Shown piece after piece: positions 26,867 through 35,334 of a stretch of 64,000 nt of DNA (positions are counted from its first letter, which is position 1; each line of letters opens with the position of its first letter). The stretch lies in the NCBI GenBank assembly GCA_016787565.1, contig JAEUUG010000018.1:1-64000 (forward strand), written 5' to 3'. The stretch comes from Cyclobacteriaceae bacterium (GTDB lineage: Bacteria; Bacteroidota; Bacteroidia; Cytophagales; Cyclobacteriaceae). The notes under the pieces were generated by a model, which saw only the letters and a list, made by a program, of their open reading frames with translations, searched no databases and was not told where the DNA came from. The translations under genes were made by a program, and so were the position numbers.

Positions 26867-29368
26867 ATGAAAACAAAACTTGCATTCTTTCATGAACATG
26901 ATGTGATCCATGAACTCAAACACTACTTACCGGCTCAAGCACCCCTGAAGGATTTTATTCATCACAACACGCTGCATGCTTTTCAGCACCTGAAATTTGA
27001 CAAGGCCATTTATAGCGCCTCTGCCATTTTAGGCTATCGGGTATCACTTTCATTAGCCGAGTACCGTTCCCACTACAGCACCCAACGCATACGTGAAGAC
27101 GTTCTGGAAAGGATTATTGCCAAGCGAAAAGGAACTGAAGCGGTAGGTGAGTGGAAAAAGAAAGTTCTCACAAAAAAATACGACCGTCCTGCTTCGCCCC
27201 GCATCGGAACATTGCGATCCAATTGGAAAAGAAAGTATCAGATTGATCTTGATTCCCGTGTCCATCCTTTATTATTCAGAACATTATGCAGCTATCTCGA
27301 TCAGGGTATAGCCATGTGGAAATTTCCGGTATGGGAAAAAGGATTCCTCTCCTCCATTCGGGAAATGGAGCGCACAGCCTTCGTCAGTTTTTTCAAAACA
27401 AAAAGAGCTCGCCACCTCATCTTGCATACACGGTGCGAAATGCACAACCTGTTGGAAATCCTGGTAGGCAACGAATTGCTTTACAAGTCTTACCTGTTTG
27501 ATCAGCAATTTGCGCATCAGGGATGGTCCGGTATGGTTTCGGCTGTGGAGAATCAGCCACAGGGCTTACTGGATCAAAGACGAATTTCTCTCAGTGAGTT
27601 GGTCATCTTTGAATTGCTACTCGAAATAGATGCACTTGACCTACAATTTGGAGAGGCGTGGAAACCCCTGGGAAGCTGCCTGGCCGAACTCCCGTCAGAT
27701 TTATTTTCTGATGTGCACATTACAGAATTGGATGAAGTGACCTCCATCTGGCAGGAAGCCTTTGAGTGGAGTTACTACGATGAAGTTCTGGCCGGAATGT
27801 TAACAGGCCTTAAGAAGGCGGAGACAGAAAAAGAGGATAAAACATTCCAGGCGATGTTTTGTATTGATGATCGCGAATGTTCACTCAGGCGTTATCTGGA
27901 ACAGGTCGATCCAGACTGTGAGACATTCGGAACACCCGGATTCTTTGGTGCAGAATTTTTCTTTAAGCCAGAACATGGAAGATTCTATACCAAGTTGTGC
28001 CCCGCACCGATAACTCCAAAATATTTAATCAAAGAAATTGGCACAAAGGTGAAGCGAGAAAAGGATGTTAATTTCTCCAAACATACACATTCGCTCTTTG
28101 GCGGATGGCTAATATCCCAAACACTTGGCTTTTGGTCGGCCTTCCGGCTCTTTTTGAATATTTTTCGTCCAACCATGAGTCCGGCAACGGCTTCCTCATT
28201 CCGGCATATGGATAAGTACGCCAAACTAACCATTGAAAATAAAAGCCCGGATAGTCGCGAGAACGATTTGCAAATTGGTTTTACCATTGATGAAATGACC
28301 AACCGCGTAGAGGGCCTCTTGAGAAGTATTGGATTGGTAAAAGATTTTGCCCCGATTGTTTACGTGATCGGACACGGTTCCAGCAGTGTGAATAATCCGC
28401 ACTATGCCGCGTATGATTGTGGGGCATGCTCCGGACGTGCCGGTTCAGTAAACTCACGGGCGATATGCTACATGGCTAACCATCCGGAAGTCCGCACTCT
28501 TCTGCGCATGCGCAACATCAACATTCCAACGGATACACAGTTTATCGGTGGCCTGCACGACACAACACGCGATGAAGTGATTTTCTTTGATGAAGATTCA
28601 CTTTCTCACCGCAATGCAGAAGAGCACTATAAAAATGAGGTTGTGTTTGCGGAGGCACTTGATTTTAATGCTAAAGAAAGGTCGCGCAGGTTTGAATCAA
28701 TCGACACCGTATCTGACCCGCAAAAGATCCATGAAAAAATCAAAACGCGATCTGTTTCGCTTTTTGAACCGCGACCAGAATTAAACCATGCTACCAATGC
28801 GCTCTGCATAGTCGGAAGGAGAGCACTTTCTAAAAGTTTGTTTTTAGACAGGCGCGCCTTTCTCAACTCGTATGACTATACCAGTGATCCGGAAGGTGAA
28901 ATTCTTTTTACTGTAATGAAACCGCTTGGCCCGGTGTGTGGCGGAATTAACCTGGAATATTTCTTCTCACGGGTTGACAATCAAAAACTTGGTGCAGGCA
29001 GCAAACTTCCGCATAATGTAATGGGACTTTTTGGAGTGGCCAACGGAATCGATGGTGACTTGCGACCTGGTCTGCCCAGTCAAATGATCGAAGTACACGA
29101 TCCGGTTCGCTTGCTCATTATTGTCGAGCACTTTCCAGAAGTTGTGCTCAAAACCATCCAAAAGCAAAAGGAAGTTTATGAATGGTATATCAATGAATGG
29201 ATTCACCTGGTCGCCTTCCACCCGGAAACACACCAGCTCTTTACATTTCAGGAAGGAACGTTCACTCCGTATGAAATTGAACATCAACCGAAAACTAAGC
29301 GTGTTTCCAATCTCTCCTCGCTAGTTGAATCATCGCAAGAAAATATTCCGGTACACATAATCGCATAA
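26867..29368 (+). CDS. dabA: DabA, zinc carbonic-anhydrase-like subunit of the DAB inorganic-carbon pump (DUF2309)
   Basis: The 833-residue cytoplasmic protein belongs to the YbcC/UPF0753 (DUF2309) family. Its active-site residues are visible: Cys332 and Asp334 in FCIDDREC, His503 in VIGHGSS, and Cys518 in AAYDCGACSGR. Their spacing is within two residues of Halothiobacillus DabA (Cys351, Asp353, His524, Cys539). In that system DabA hydrates CO2 to bicarbonate in one direction, driven by the ion-coupled membrane subunit DabB. The N-terminal PLKDFIHHNTLH motif is also typical. The dabB start follows after 7 bp. It is surprising only in that the host appears heterotrophic. Confidence 0.95.
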   Translation: MKTKLAFFHEHDVIHELKHYLPAQAPLKDFIHHNTLHAFQHLKFDKAIYSASAILGYRVSLSLAEYRSHYSTQRIREDVLERIIAKRKGTEAVGEWKKKVLTKKYDRPASPRIGTLRSNWKRKYQIDLDSRVHPLLFRTLCSYLDQGIAMWKFPVWEKGFLSSIREMERTAFVSFFKTKRARHLILHTRCEMHNLLEILVGNELLYKSYLFDQQFAHQGWSGMVSAVENQPQGLLDQRRISLSELVIFELLLEIDALDLQFGEAWKPLGSCLAELPSDLFSDVHITELDEVTSIWQEAFEWSYYDEVLAGMLTGLKKAETEKEDKTFQAMFCIDDRECSLRRYLEQVDPDCETFGTPGFFGAEFFFKPEHGRFYTKLCPAPITPKYLIKEIGTKVKREKDVNFSKHTHSLFGGWLISQTLGFWSAFRLFLNIFRPTMSPATASSFRHMDKYAKLTIENKSPDSRENDLQIGFTIDEMTNRVEGLLRSIGLVKDFAPIVYVIGHGSSSVNNPHYAAYDCGACSGRAGSVNSRAICYMANHPEVRTLLRMRNINIPTDTQFIGGLHDTTRDEVIFFDEDSLSHRNAEEHYKNEVVFAEALDFNAKERSRRFESIDTVSDPQKIHEKIKTRSVSLFEPRPELNHATNALCIVGRRALSKSLFLDRRAFLNSYDYTSDPEGEILFTVMKPLGPVCGGINLEYFFSRVDNQKLGAGSKLPHNVMGLFGVANGIDGDLRPGLPSQMIEVHDPVRLLIIVEHFPEVVLKTIQKQKEVYEWYINEWIHLVAFHPETHQLFTFQEGTFTPYEIEHQPKTKRVSNLSSLVESSQENIPVHIIA

Positions 29369-29375
29369 TTTCAAC

Positions 29376-31244
29376 ATGACTTATCTATTGCAATTTTTTA
29401 TTCTCATTCCCCTTGTCGGATTTACGATGAGCATGGTATTGCCCAGGGATAAAGAAAAACTAATTTCCTGGTTCTCGTTTTCGATTGTTGGAATTCACTT
29501 GCTAGGCGCGCAACTATTCTTTATTGCCTGGTTGCTGAAAGATCACCCAACACTTAACCTCCGAGAACTGGTTATTTATCAATCGGTCGACTTTGAATTT
29601 TTACTGGATTTCTATTTTGATAAAATCACTGCCGTATACGTACTGGTTGGTTCGTTTTTAACTTTTCTTGTTACCCTTTACAGCCGCTATTACATGCACC
29701 GCGAAAGTGGCTATAAAAGATTCTTCAATACAATTCTTTTTTTCTACCTGGGCTATAACCTGGTCATCTTTGCAGGGAATATGGAGACGCTTTTTATAGG
29801 ATGGGAAATTCTTGGAATCTCTTCTTTTTTACTCATTGCCTTTTACAGGAATCGCTACCTACCTGTAAAAAATGCTGTAAAAGTATTTTCGATTTACCGG
29901 ATTGCTGATGTTGGGATAATTTTAGCGATGTGGCTCAGTCATCACTTATGGCACGAGAATATTACTTTTCTAAAGCTCAACAATTACGATCTCGTTCACG
30001 AACAATTACAGACACATAGCTGGGTGGGGATTTCCATTTCTCTAATGATTTTACTTTCTGCGCTTGCTAAATCAGCTCAACTTCCGTTTTCATCGTGGTT
30101 ACCAAGGGCAATGGAAGGCCCAACTCCGTCAAGTGCCATCTTCTATGGTTCACTTTCGGTTCATCTCGGAGTATTCATCCTGTTGCGAACGTTTCCGTTT
30201 TGGGAACACCAGTTGTCCGTTCGGATTTTGATTGGGGTATTGGGATTATTGACCAGCTTGATCGCAACGGGAATTGCCCGTGTTCAATCCTCTGTAAAAA
30301 GTCAAATTGCCTATTCATCCATTGCACAGATCGGATTGATCTTTATCGAAGTAGCCGCTGGTCTGGAGATCATTGCATTACTTCACTTTGCAGGCAATGC
30401 CTTTTTACGCACCTACCAATTACTGGTTTCACCTTCTGTGGCAAGCTATCTGATCCGGGAACAATTTTATAATTTCACACCCCGTCAACATTCTATTGAA
30501 GACTCTCTTCCTAAAAAAATTGAATACACCCTATACCTGTTAAGTCTCAAAGAATGGAATCTTGATTCATGGATGTATCGCTATTTATGGAACCCGCTGA
30601 AATGGGCCGGTAAAAAACTCGACTTCATGACCTTCAATCGTGTAATAAAGATTTTTGTTCCCGTCTACATACTTTGCATGTTCCTTGTCTATAACAAAGA
30701 GCTCGTTGCTGCACCCATTCTCACTGCGCTACCTTTTATACTTTCGTTGATCGCCTTAATTATGGTGCTAAAGGGTTTTACAGAAAGGAAGCGATCGCGG
30801 ATGAGTTGGCTGCTCTTAACGATGAGTCACTTTTGGATTGCCATGGCCATTGCTTTTAATGAACATTTCAGTTTTTCACAGGTACACCTGTACTTAAGTG
30901 GCGTAGCCGCTTCTGGTATTCTTGGATTTATCTGCCTGGGAAGAGTAAAGAAACTGGAGGGGAATGTAGACCTCTATCAATTCCATGGCCATTCGCACCG
31001 ACACCCTAAAATCGCTTTTGTATTTCTACTCGCATGTCTGGGTTTATCTGGTTTTCCCATCACACCAACCTTTATTGGTGAAGATGTGATTTTCTCACAC
31101 GTTCATGAAGATCAACCCATACTGGCATTACTCATTGCACTAAGTTTTATTGTTGATGGCATCGCCATTATTCGGATTTATGCCCGAGTCTTTCTGGGCG
31201 CACATGCTAAATCTGTTTATGAAATGGCCTATCGCTCATCGTAA
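29376..31244 (+). CDS. dabB: DabB, NuoL/MrpA-like membrane subunit of the DAB inorganic-carbon pump
   Basis: The 622-residue polytopic protein is homologous to the proton-translocating subunit NuoL/NdhF. Visible features are GWEILGISSFLLIAFYRNR (broken-helix glutamate region), LLSALAKSAQLPFSSWLPRAMEGPTPSSAIFYG (lysine-bearing transmembrane motif of the antiporter-like family) and a late FPITPTFIGEDV. It differs from true NADH dehydrogenase subunit 5 by its length, its divergent C-terminal helices and its pairing with dabA. Known DabB couples cation flow to DabA. It is the last gene of the carbon-uptake run, and a terminator follows 71 bp later. Confidence 0.92.
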   Translation: MTYLLQFFILIPLVGFTMSMVLPRDKEKLISWFSFSIVGIHLLGAQLFFIAWLLKDHPTLNLRELVIYQSVDFEFLLDFYFDKITAVYVLVGSFLTFLVTLYSRYYMHRESGYKRFFNTILFFYLGYNLVIFAGNMETLFIGWEILGISSFLLIAFYRNRYLPVKNAVKVFSIYRIADVGIILAMWLSHHLWHENITFLKLNNYDLVHEQLQTHSWVGISISLMILLSALAKSAQLPFSSWLPRAMEGPTPSSAIFYGSLSVHLGVFILLRTFPFWEHQLSVRILIGVLGLLTSLIATGIARVQSSVKSQIAYSSIAQIGLIFIEVAAGLEIIALLHFAGNAFLRTYQLLVSPSVASYLIREQFYNFTPRQHSIEDSLPKKIEYTLYLLSLKEWNLDSWMYRYLWNPLKWAGKKLDFMTFNRVIKIFVPVYILCMFLVYNKELVAAPILTALPFILSLIALIMVLKGFTERKRSRMSWLLLTMSHFWIAMAIAFNEHFSFSQVHLYLSGVAASGILGFICLGRVKKLEGNVDLYQFHGHSHRHPKIAFVFLLACLGLSGFPITPTFIGEDVIFSHVHEDQPILALLIALSFIVDGIAIIRIYARVFLGAHAKSVYEMAYRSS

Positions 31245-31315
31245 AAAGGTAGAGGATCTTGTCAGGGCTGCACGACAGGACTTCTTCGTAGTTTAGGTTA
31301 AGTATGCAGTCAAAG

Positions 31316-31345
31316 TGCCGGATGTACGTCCGGCATTTTTGTTTT
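31316..31345 (+). terminator. Rho-independent terminator of the dab operon
   Basis: A 7-bp stem TGCCGGA/TCCGGCA with a 6-nt loop TGTACG is followed by TTTTTGTTTT. The core is nearly identical to the terminator at 32181. Confidence 0.85.
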
Positions 31346-31433
31346 ATACACTTCCTACATGAAGATGTGGCTTTGTGTTATCGCGACAACTTCGTTATTC
31401 ATTCCGCGTACTTACGCTAAAAAATAATTACAC

Positions 31434-32153
31434 ATGAAAAAGACCATTCTAATTCTTCTACTTATTGCAAGTAGTGCAGTCGTTGCGCAGGCACAAACAA
31501 TTATTCCAAAAATCGGCCTTTCGGTTTCTTCTACTAACGGAGAACTCGAAACACCCGGGTTCAGTAACAGCATTTCATCCTGCACGGGCTTCACCATTGG
31601 TTTGGGGTACAACTATCCGCTTGGTACGGTAGGCCGGGGGATATTCTCGGTGCAACCCGAACTCTCCTTTATTCAAAAGGGATTTAACGGAAAAACTTCC
31701 GGTGAAATCAATATTGGTGAAGCGATCTATCAACTGGTGGCTGACCAACAATACAAAATCAATTACCTGGAGTTGCCCGTATTGGCAAAGATTGAATTCG
31801 GTTCAGCTAAAACTAAATTTTCCTTTCTGGCAGGGCCTTCCATCGGTTACGGATTGGGCGGAAAACTAAAAGGAAAGTACACACTGGATGACGGATACGA
31901 TACCTGGAAAGAAAACATCGATGGAAAAATCAAATTTGGTAAAGAGCCATCCAATGCCGAAGAAGATTTCGATGTGGTGTATTTTGACAATCGTTTAGAT
32001 GTTGGATTAAATCTTGGCGCTGGTGTTACCCTCTATAATAAGATTGCGATTGATGTTCGCTACCAACTAAGCTTTACGAACTTATCGGACGATGCAGATT
32101 CAGCAAACCGTGTTTTGCAATTTACCGTAGGCGTACCCCTTAGTCTTAAATAA
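31434..32153 (+). CDS. Outer-membrane beta-barrel protein (PorT-like fold), paralogue of the gene at 3645
   Basis: The 239-residue product has a signal peptide ending VAQAQ, then a PorT-like barrel. It matches the protein at 3645 throughout: TIIPKIG, FSVQPELSFIQKG, LPVLAKIEFG, AGPSIGYGLGGK, KIKFGKEPSNAEED, YFDNRLDVGL and RVLQFTVGVPLSL. It forms a single-gene unit bounded by terminators at 31316 and 32181. Function unknown. Confidence 0.85.
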   Translation: MKKTILILLLIASSAVVAQAQTIIPKIGLSVSSTNGELETPGFSNSISSCTGFTIGLGYNYPLGTVGRGIFSVQPELSFIQKGFNGKTSGEINIGEAIYQLVADQQYKINYLELPVLAKIEFGSAKTKFSFLAGPSIGYGLGGKLKGKYTLDDGYDTWKENIDGKIKFGKEPSNAEEDFDVVYFDNRLDVGLNLGAGVTLYNKIAIDVRYQLSFTNLSDDADSANRVLQFTVGVPLSLK

Positions 32154-32180
32154 ATCGCATTTGCCAAAAGACTCTCTGTA

Positions 32181-32206
32181 AGCCGGATTCACGTCCGGCT
32201 TTTTTC
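32181..32206 (+). terminator. Rho-independent terminator after the second barrel gene
   Basis: The stem AGCCGGA/TCCGGCT with loop TTCACG is followed by a T run. It ends 15 bp before the marC start. Confidence 0.85.
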
Positions 32207-32220
32207 ATTAGTTTTACGGC

Positions 32221-32790
32221 ATGTTTAGTCTAAAAGAAATTTTTTCAGTCACCTTGATTCTCTTCTCTGTAATCGATATTCTCGGATCGATTCCCTTCAT
32301 CATCATCATTCGTAAACGTGAAGGAAGAATACATGCCGAGAAGGCTACCATTATTTCGGCTGTGCTCATGGTGAGCTTTTTATTTCTCGGTCAGTCAATT
32401 TTAAAATTATTCGGACTTGACGTGGCTTCCTTTGCTGTAGCAGGTGCCATCGTAATTTTTATTGTAGCCATGGAAATGATTTTAGGCATTACGCTGATTA
32501 AAGACGATCCGGAAGCAAAAGGATCGGGATCGGTTGTTCCGCTTGCTTTTCCGCTGATAGCCGGTGCCGGAACGCTAACAACAATTCTCTCGCTAAGAGC
32601 GGTATATGACGAAATCAATATCCTCATTGGCATTCTGTTGAATCTGATTTTTGTTTACCTCGTCTTACGGTCATCTGTTTGGCTTGAGCGCGTCATCGGC
32701 AAGTCGGGTTTTGCAGTTTTGCGCAGAGTATTCGGAGTGATCTTGCTGGCTATCGCAGTGAAGATTTTTAAATCTAATGTTCTCTTTTAA
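32221..32790 (+). CDS. MarC family integral membrane protein
   Basis: The 189-residue product has about six membrane segments and the MarC/UPF0056 hallmarks: a VIDILGSIPFIIII first helix, an AGAIVIFIVAMEMILG segment and PLAFPLIAGAGTLTTI. MarC proteins are inner-membrane proteins without a proven activity, and the old link to antibiotic resistance has been withdrawn. Its TAA stop overlaps the rnhA ATG by one base (TAATG), so the two are translationally coupled. Confidence 0.9.
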   Translation: MFSLKEIFSVTLILFSVIDILGSIPFIIIIRKREGRIHAEKATIISAVLMVSFLFLGQSILKLFGLDVASFAVAGAIVIFIVAMEMILGITLIKDDPEAKGSGSVVPLAFPLIAGAGTLTTILSLRAVYDEINILIGILLNLIFVYLVLRSSVWLERVIGKSGFAVLRRVFGVILLAIAVKIFKSNVLF

Positions 32791-33245
32791 TGATCCGCAT
32801 CTATACGGATGGAGCCGCGCAAGGAAATCCCGGCCCGGGAGGCTACGGAGTAATTCTGAAATTTAAGGATGTGGTAAAAGAGTTATCCGGAGGGTTCAGG
32901 CTCACCACCAACAACCGTATGGAATTACTGGCTGTAATCACGGCTTTGGAAGCGTTGAAAAAAGAAGGGATTCCCATTACGATTTATTCAGACTCCAAAT
33001 ATGTTATTGACGCAATCGAAAAGGGCTGGATATGGAACTGGCAAAAAAAGAATTTTGCAAAAAAGGCAAACCCCGATCTGTGGCAACGGTATATTCCGTT
33101 GCACCTGAAGTTTAAACCGAAATTTGTTTGGGTAAAAGGTCATGCCGGCCACGAAGAAAATGAGCGATGCGATCAACTGGCTGTGCAGGCAGCCAACGCT
33201 GGAAAACTATTGGTTGATCATGTTTATGAAAACACGAAGGAATAA
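32790..33245 (+). CDS. rnhA: Ribonuclease HI
   Basis: It degrades RNA in RNA-DNA hybrids during replication and repair. The 151-residue length fits the family, and the catalytic acids are visible: Asp7 in IYTDGAAQGNPGPGG, Glu45 in NNRMELLA, Asp68 in IYSDSKYV, and an Asp near residue 132 in NERCDQLA. The WNWQKKNF basic handle and VKGHAGHEEN loop are those of the E. coli type. It is translationally coupled to marC. Confidence 0.97.
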   Translation: MIRIYTDGAAQGNPGPGGYGVILKFKDVVKELSGGFRLTTNNRMELLAVITALEALKKEGIPITIYSDSKYVIDAIEKGWIWNWQKKNFAKKANPDLWQRYIPLHLKFKPKFVWVKGHAGHEENERCDQLAVQAANAGKLLVDHVYENTKE

Positions 33246-33253
33246 ATGATGCC

Positions 33254-34588
33254 TTACTGAATGTGTTTCTCCGTCAGTGCTATTCCTCGTGTTTTTAATT
33301 CCTGAAGAATAGGATTGTAGATTTCCTTTTGCATGGGCACCACAACACCGCGTTGCTGAATTTTCCCCTGCAATAAAAGTTTGGCTGCAATACCTAAAGG
33401 AAGGCCTACTGTTTTTGCCATGGCTGTATGCACGGCATCATCTCCCGTAGCAACGAGTGTAGCCTGAATTTCCTTTTGATGAATGCCGATCTCATAAACA
33501 AACCGGTGCCACATCACAATCTGATCACGATCGGTTTCCTGAAGTTTCCATTTTTTGTTGAGGATGTGTTCCAGAATCTGAGCGGGTGTTCCAGTAGATA
33601 AGCCGATTCTTTCTTTATCAAAAAAACCAGACCAACTTAACTTTTGTATTTCTGCACCCCGAGCATCAAGTTTAAGTTGAGCGCAAAGTTTTTCCTCCAC
33701 GGATTTATGCGTATCAAAATCTAGAAAGGCATTGATAAAATCACGGTGAGTCATGGTGTCAACTCCCTCCATTATATAGGTATCGTCACAACAACCTAAC
33801 TGCACGAAAATATTCCACGCAGAACAATAACCCTGATTACGCAAGGTGCCTCGGACCATAGTTTGAATACCGTGCAATCCATACATCTCTATATATTTAA
33901 GCGAGTCGCGGTTCGCATAACCTTCATAGTCACCGAGCCCTTCAACATGAACCGGTGTTGTTCGGCTAAAGAGTTGCTGATACGGAATATACTTATACTG
34001 ACCGCGCTTGAGAAACTTTGCGGTTCCCTGGCCAGCCATCACCACGTTGCGTGGATTCCACGTAAACTTATAACGCCATGAATTTTCTGGATCTGTCTCG
34101 GGTGCAATTAACCCTCCGGTAAAGGATTCAAATGAAATAATTTTGCCGCCTTCAGCACGTATAGTATCCATCACATGCATGGCACTCATGTGATCAATAC
34201 CCGGGTCAAGACCGCATTCATTCATAAAGAGAAGACCTTTTGCGTGTGCCTCGGCATGTAGGGCTTTCATTTCCTCAGAAACATAACTGGCGTTGAGTAA
34301 ATGTTTATTCAACTTCAGGCAATGGTGCGCCACCAACGGATGCAAATGTGCCGGCAACAATGAAATAACCACATCAGCTTCAGCAATTGTTTTTGTGCTA
34401 GCGGTTTCATCAGCGATATCAAAAAGAATGGCGGTTCCGCGGTGATGATCATGAACGCGTTCACGTGCAGCTTCTTCTGCAATATCGCCTACCATTATTT
34501 TCCATTCCTGTTGCCCGGCTTGCTCCAATAGATAGGCGATCAGCGAAGAAGAAGAACGGCCTGCACCCAATACTAAAATAGTTTTCAT
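33254..34588 (-). CDS. Saccharopine dehydrogenase-like oxidoreductase
   Basis: The 444-residue protein has an N-terminal Rossmann nucleotide site (ILVLGAGRSSSSL), a helix ending in ADVVISLLPAHLHPLVA, the NASYVSEEM and ECGLDPGIDHMSAM motifs and an SFTGGLIAPE segment. These are the features of saccharopine reductase/dehydrogenase (LYS9-like) proteins. In bacteria such proteins act in lysine breakdown or as carboxynorspermidine-type synthases; the exact reaction is not decided here. The frame continues to 34768, but the Rossmann fold begins directly at the ATG at 34588. It diverges from cdd across a 218-bp gap in which I see no other gene. Confidence 0.85.
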   Translation of the reverse strand: MKTILVLGAGRSSSSLIAYLLEQAGQQEWKIMVGDIAEEAARERVHDHHRGTAILFDIADETASTKTIAEADVVISLLPAHLHPLVAHHCLKLNKHLLNASYVSEEMKALHAEAHAKGLLFMNECGLDPGIDHMSAMHVMDTIRAEGGKIISFESFTGGLIAPETDPENSWRYKFTWNPRNVVMAGQGTAKFLKRGQYKYIPYQQLFSRTTPVHVEGLGDYEGYANRDSLKYIEMYGLHGIQTMVRGTLRNQGYCSAWNIFVQLGCCDDTYIMEGVDTMTHRDFINAFLDFDTHKSVEEKLCAQLKLDARGAEIQKLSWSGFFDKERIGLSTGTPAQILEHILNKKWKLQETDRDQIVMWHRFVYEIGIHQKEIQATLVATGDDAVHTAMAKTVGLPLGIAAKLLLQGKIQQRGVVVPMQKEIYNPILQELKTRGIALTEKHIQ

Positions 34589-34806
34589 CAAATAATAATT
34601 TATAAGTAGGGTCAGGCTTTCTTCATGCGTACGGATAAACTCATGACCCCTTCCATGTCTTTTATTTTTGAGGGAAGAATTCGACCCATCAAAATTTTTG
34701 TTCCCCAAAGTAAATGAAATGCACCGCATGTAGCCTTCGGATGCGAAAATTTTTAACTTACGAAACACTCATAAAAAGGAAGCCACTGTACTTTGGCCAA
34801 ACAGCT

Positions 34807-35289
34807 ATGAAAGAATTTATACTTGTTGATCACCTGGAAGATCTTGATGCCGAATCAAAATACCTCGCACATAAAGCAAAAGATGCTGCAAACCACGCCT
34901 ATGCTCCCTATTCTAAATTCCATGTTGGCGCAGCGGTGCTCCTGGAAGATGGAACAATTGTTACTGGCACAAACCAGGAAAATGCTGCGTACCCGTCAGG
35001 GATGTGTGCCGAACGGGTTGCCTTATTTGCAGCCATAGCGGCACACCCGGAAGCTAAAATCTCCAAAATCGCCATCGTGGCGAAACGCAAGGGCGGAAAA
35101 GATCTGGTGCCCGCTACTTCTTGCGGACCCTGTCGCCAGGTGATGTTGGAATTTGAAACCCGGCAGCATAAGCCAATCGAAATAGTTATGCAGGAACAAA
35201 ACCACCAATGGGTTAAAGCTGCATCGGCCGAATCGCTCCTGCCTTTTGCTTTCACTAGTGTAAGTCTCGATCATGGCGATAAGAAATAG
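34807..35289 (+). CDS. cdd: Cytidine deaminase (tetrameric type)
   Basis: It deaminates cytidine and deoxycytidine to uridine compounds for pyrimidine salvage. The 160-residue protein has the zinc site of the homotetrameric class: Cys67 and catalytic Glu69 in MCAER, and Cys106 and Cys109 in SCGPCRQV. HAYAPYSKFHVGAAV and TGTNQENAAYPSG form the substrate pocket. The frame opens at 34714, but the ATG at 34807 gives the usual family length. It is a single-gene unit 45 bp upstream of the GAF receptor gene. Confidence 0.95.
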   Translation: MKEFILVDHLEDLDAESKYLAHKAKDAANHAYAPYSKFHVGAAVLLEDGTIVTGTNQENAAYPSGMCAERVALFAAIAAHPEAKISKIAIVAKRKGGKDLVPATSCGPCRQVMLEFETRQHKPIEIVMQEQNHQWVKAASAESLLPFAFTSVSLDHGDKK

Positions 35290-35334
35290 AGAACCCCTTT
35301 TCCGCTTTTACCTTATTTTAGTTTATTTGTGCAT

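Noticed and set aside
29376..31244. NADH dehydrogenase subunit 5 (nuoL)
   Set aside because: No other complex I genes are nearby and the adjacent gene is a clear DabA, so the DabB assignment is better.
33254..34768. N-terminal extension of 60 residues on the saccharopine-dehydrogenase-like protein
   Set aside because: The Rossmann fold begins at the ATG at 34588, and the extension has no family resemblance and overlaps the intergenic region with cdd.
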